Below are positions 5,001-5,902 of a stretch of DNA of 5,902 nt, one piece after another; position 1 is the stretch's first letter, and each line of letters begins with the position of its first letter. The stretch is taken from contig JAFAWJ010000991.1 of assembly GCA_019242065.1 (NCBI GenBank), positions 1 through 5,902 on the forward strand. Direction: 5' to 3'. This DNA comes from Chloroflexota bacterium (lineage in GTDB: Bacteria > Chloroflexota > UBA6077 > CF-72). Under the pieces are notes generated by a model. It saw nothing but the letters and a program-made list of their open reading frames with translations. It was not told where the DNA came from and ran no database searches. Made by a program: the position numbers and the translations under genes.

Positions 5001-5902
5001 ATGCACTTTGGAACGTTCCTGCTGATGCAGTCGCCCTCGGCGCAGTCGTCCGAAGAGATGTATGCGCGCGCCATCGAGCACGCTCAGACCGCCGAGGCGC
5101 TCGAGTTTCGCAACATCTGGCTGGCCGAGCACCACTTCTCGACCTACGGCTACGTTGGTCGGCCCGTGCAACTAGCGACATACCTGGCGGCCAAGACGAC
5201 CCGTCTGCGCGTCGGCACGGCGGTCATCGTCGTGCCCTTGCATCATCCGCTGATGATCGCCGAAGAGATCGCCACGCTGGACGTGCTGGCCGGCGGCCGC
5301 GTCGACATCGGCCTGGGTCGCGGCTATCAGTACTACGAGTTCGAGCGCATGGGCCTGGAGCTCGACTCGGCGCGCGGGCGCTGGGACGAGTCCATCGACA
5401 TCGTCCTCAAGGCCCTCGAAGGCAAGCCCTTCAGCTATGCGGGCCAGCAGTTCAACATTCCGGAGACCACCGTGTTTCCGACGCCGCTGCAGACGCCGCA
5501 CCCACCCATCTGGGTCACGGCTCAGAGCCCGGCCTCGGTCGAGGCGACCGTGAAGCGTGGCTTCAACCTGCTGACTGGCGGCTTCGGCGTGCCGGTGGAG
5601 CGCATGGCCGAGTTCCGAACGCTGTTCGATCAGTTACTGGCATCCGTCAATCCGGCGTGCACGCCCGAGGTGGGCGTCCAGCGCGCGGTCTACGTCACCG
5701 ACAGCGAGGCCGACGCGCGGGACGCGGCCGAGCACGCGCGCTGGAACATGCGCGTCACGCTCAGCCTGCGCAATCACTATGAGAAGGTGGACGACGGCCA
5801 CGCGGTGGCGGTGCCGATGCCCCACGAGCCGGACACCGACGAGCTGCTGTCGCGCTTCGTGGTGGTCGGCAAGCCGGACACGGTGGTCCGCCAGATTCAG
5901 CA
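5001..5902 (+). CDS. Luciferase-like (LLM class) flavin-dependent oxidoreductase, cut by the right edge
   Basis: An open frame from the ATG at 5001 gives 300 residues and continues past the window; family members are commonly 330-370 aa, so little is missing. It starts MHFGTFLLMQ, the usual first strand of the bacterial-luciferase TIM barrel. Conserved blocks are NIWLAEHHFSTYG (38-50), RLRVGTAVIVVPLHHPLMIA (68-87) and LAGGRVDIGLGRGY (96-109), followed by the PTPLQTPHPPIWV block. These enzymes use reduced FMN or F420 for monooxygenation or hydride transfer to small organic molecules; the sequence does not show which cofactor or substrate applies. The start lies 3 bases after the M24 stop and has no clear ribosome site, so translation is probably coupled to the M24 gene and both likely serve one pathway. 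The last visible residues (VVGKPDTVVRQIQ) are the usual C-terminal 'G.P..V...I' motif. Confidence 0.9.
   Translation, partial: MHFGTFLLMQSPSAQSSEEMYARAIEHAQTAEALEFRNIWLAEHHFSTYGYVGRPVQLATYLAAKTTRLRVGTAVIVVPLHHPLMIAEEIATLDVLAGGRVDIGLGRGYQYYEFERMGLELDSARGRWDESIDIVLKALEGKPFSYAGQQFNIPETTVFPTPLQTPHPPIWVTAQSPASVEATVKRGFNLLTGGFGVPVERMAEFRTLFDQLLASVNPACTPEVGVQRAVYVTDSEADARDAAEHARWNMRVTLSLRNHYEKVDDGHAVAVPMPHEPDTDELLSRFVVVGKPDTVVRQIQ

Noticed and set aside
4583..5782. Plus-strand open frame (399 codons) spanning the M24 end and the LLM gene
   Set aside because: It overlaps two confidently identified genes in another frame and is extremely Arg-rich, so it is a frame-shift shadow rather than a gene.

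Overview
This is a GC-rich bacterial window with tightly packed genes. It carries five recognisable genes and the start of a sixth. There are no tRNA or rRNA genes, insertion sequences, CRISPR arrays or phage genes. The gene content (two-subunit 2-oxoacid:ferredoxin oxidoreductase, creatinase-like M24 protein, luciferase-like flavin oxidoreductase, small flavoprotein) would suit a soil or marine Chloroflexota-type lineage or another high-GC uncultured bacterium. That is a guess from content; no phylogenetic marker is present.

Layout, left to right. Bases 1-98 (minus strand) look like the first 32 codons of an unrecognised gene running off the left edge, with a TATACT -10-like element upstream. 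Bases 202-233 form a perfect 13-bp hairpin seven bases past the korB stop. Bases 241-2920 (minus strand) are korA-korB, coding for a 2-oxoacid:ferredoxin oxidoreductase, most likely specific for 2-oxoglutarate. The two genes overlap by 8 bases and each has a strong Shine-Dalgarno. Bases 2921-3130 are a gene-free leader with an AT-rich patch that probably holds the korAB promoter. Bases 3131-3655 (minus) encode a small flavoprotein of the UbiX/PPC-decarboxylase fold family. Bases 3656-3722 separate it from a divergent plus-strand pair: an M24/creatinase-like protein (3723-4997) and, 3 bases later, a luciferase-like flavin-dependent oxidoreductase cut by the right edge.

How they may work together. 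KorAB would oxidise 2-oxoglutarate to succinyl-CoA with ferredoxin as electron acceptor, as in a ferredoxin-linked (or, in reverse, reductive) TCA step. The M24-LLM pair looks like a co-translated catabolic unit, and the divergent flavoprotein may share its control, but no substrate can be named. The most unusual observation is that the M24 protein keeps four of the five metal-ligand positions but has His where a Glu ligand is normally found, and it lacks an upstream active-site His. It is therefore probably not an ordinary Xaa-Pro peptidase. I found no clear evidence of a completely new multi-gene system.
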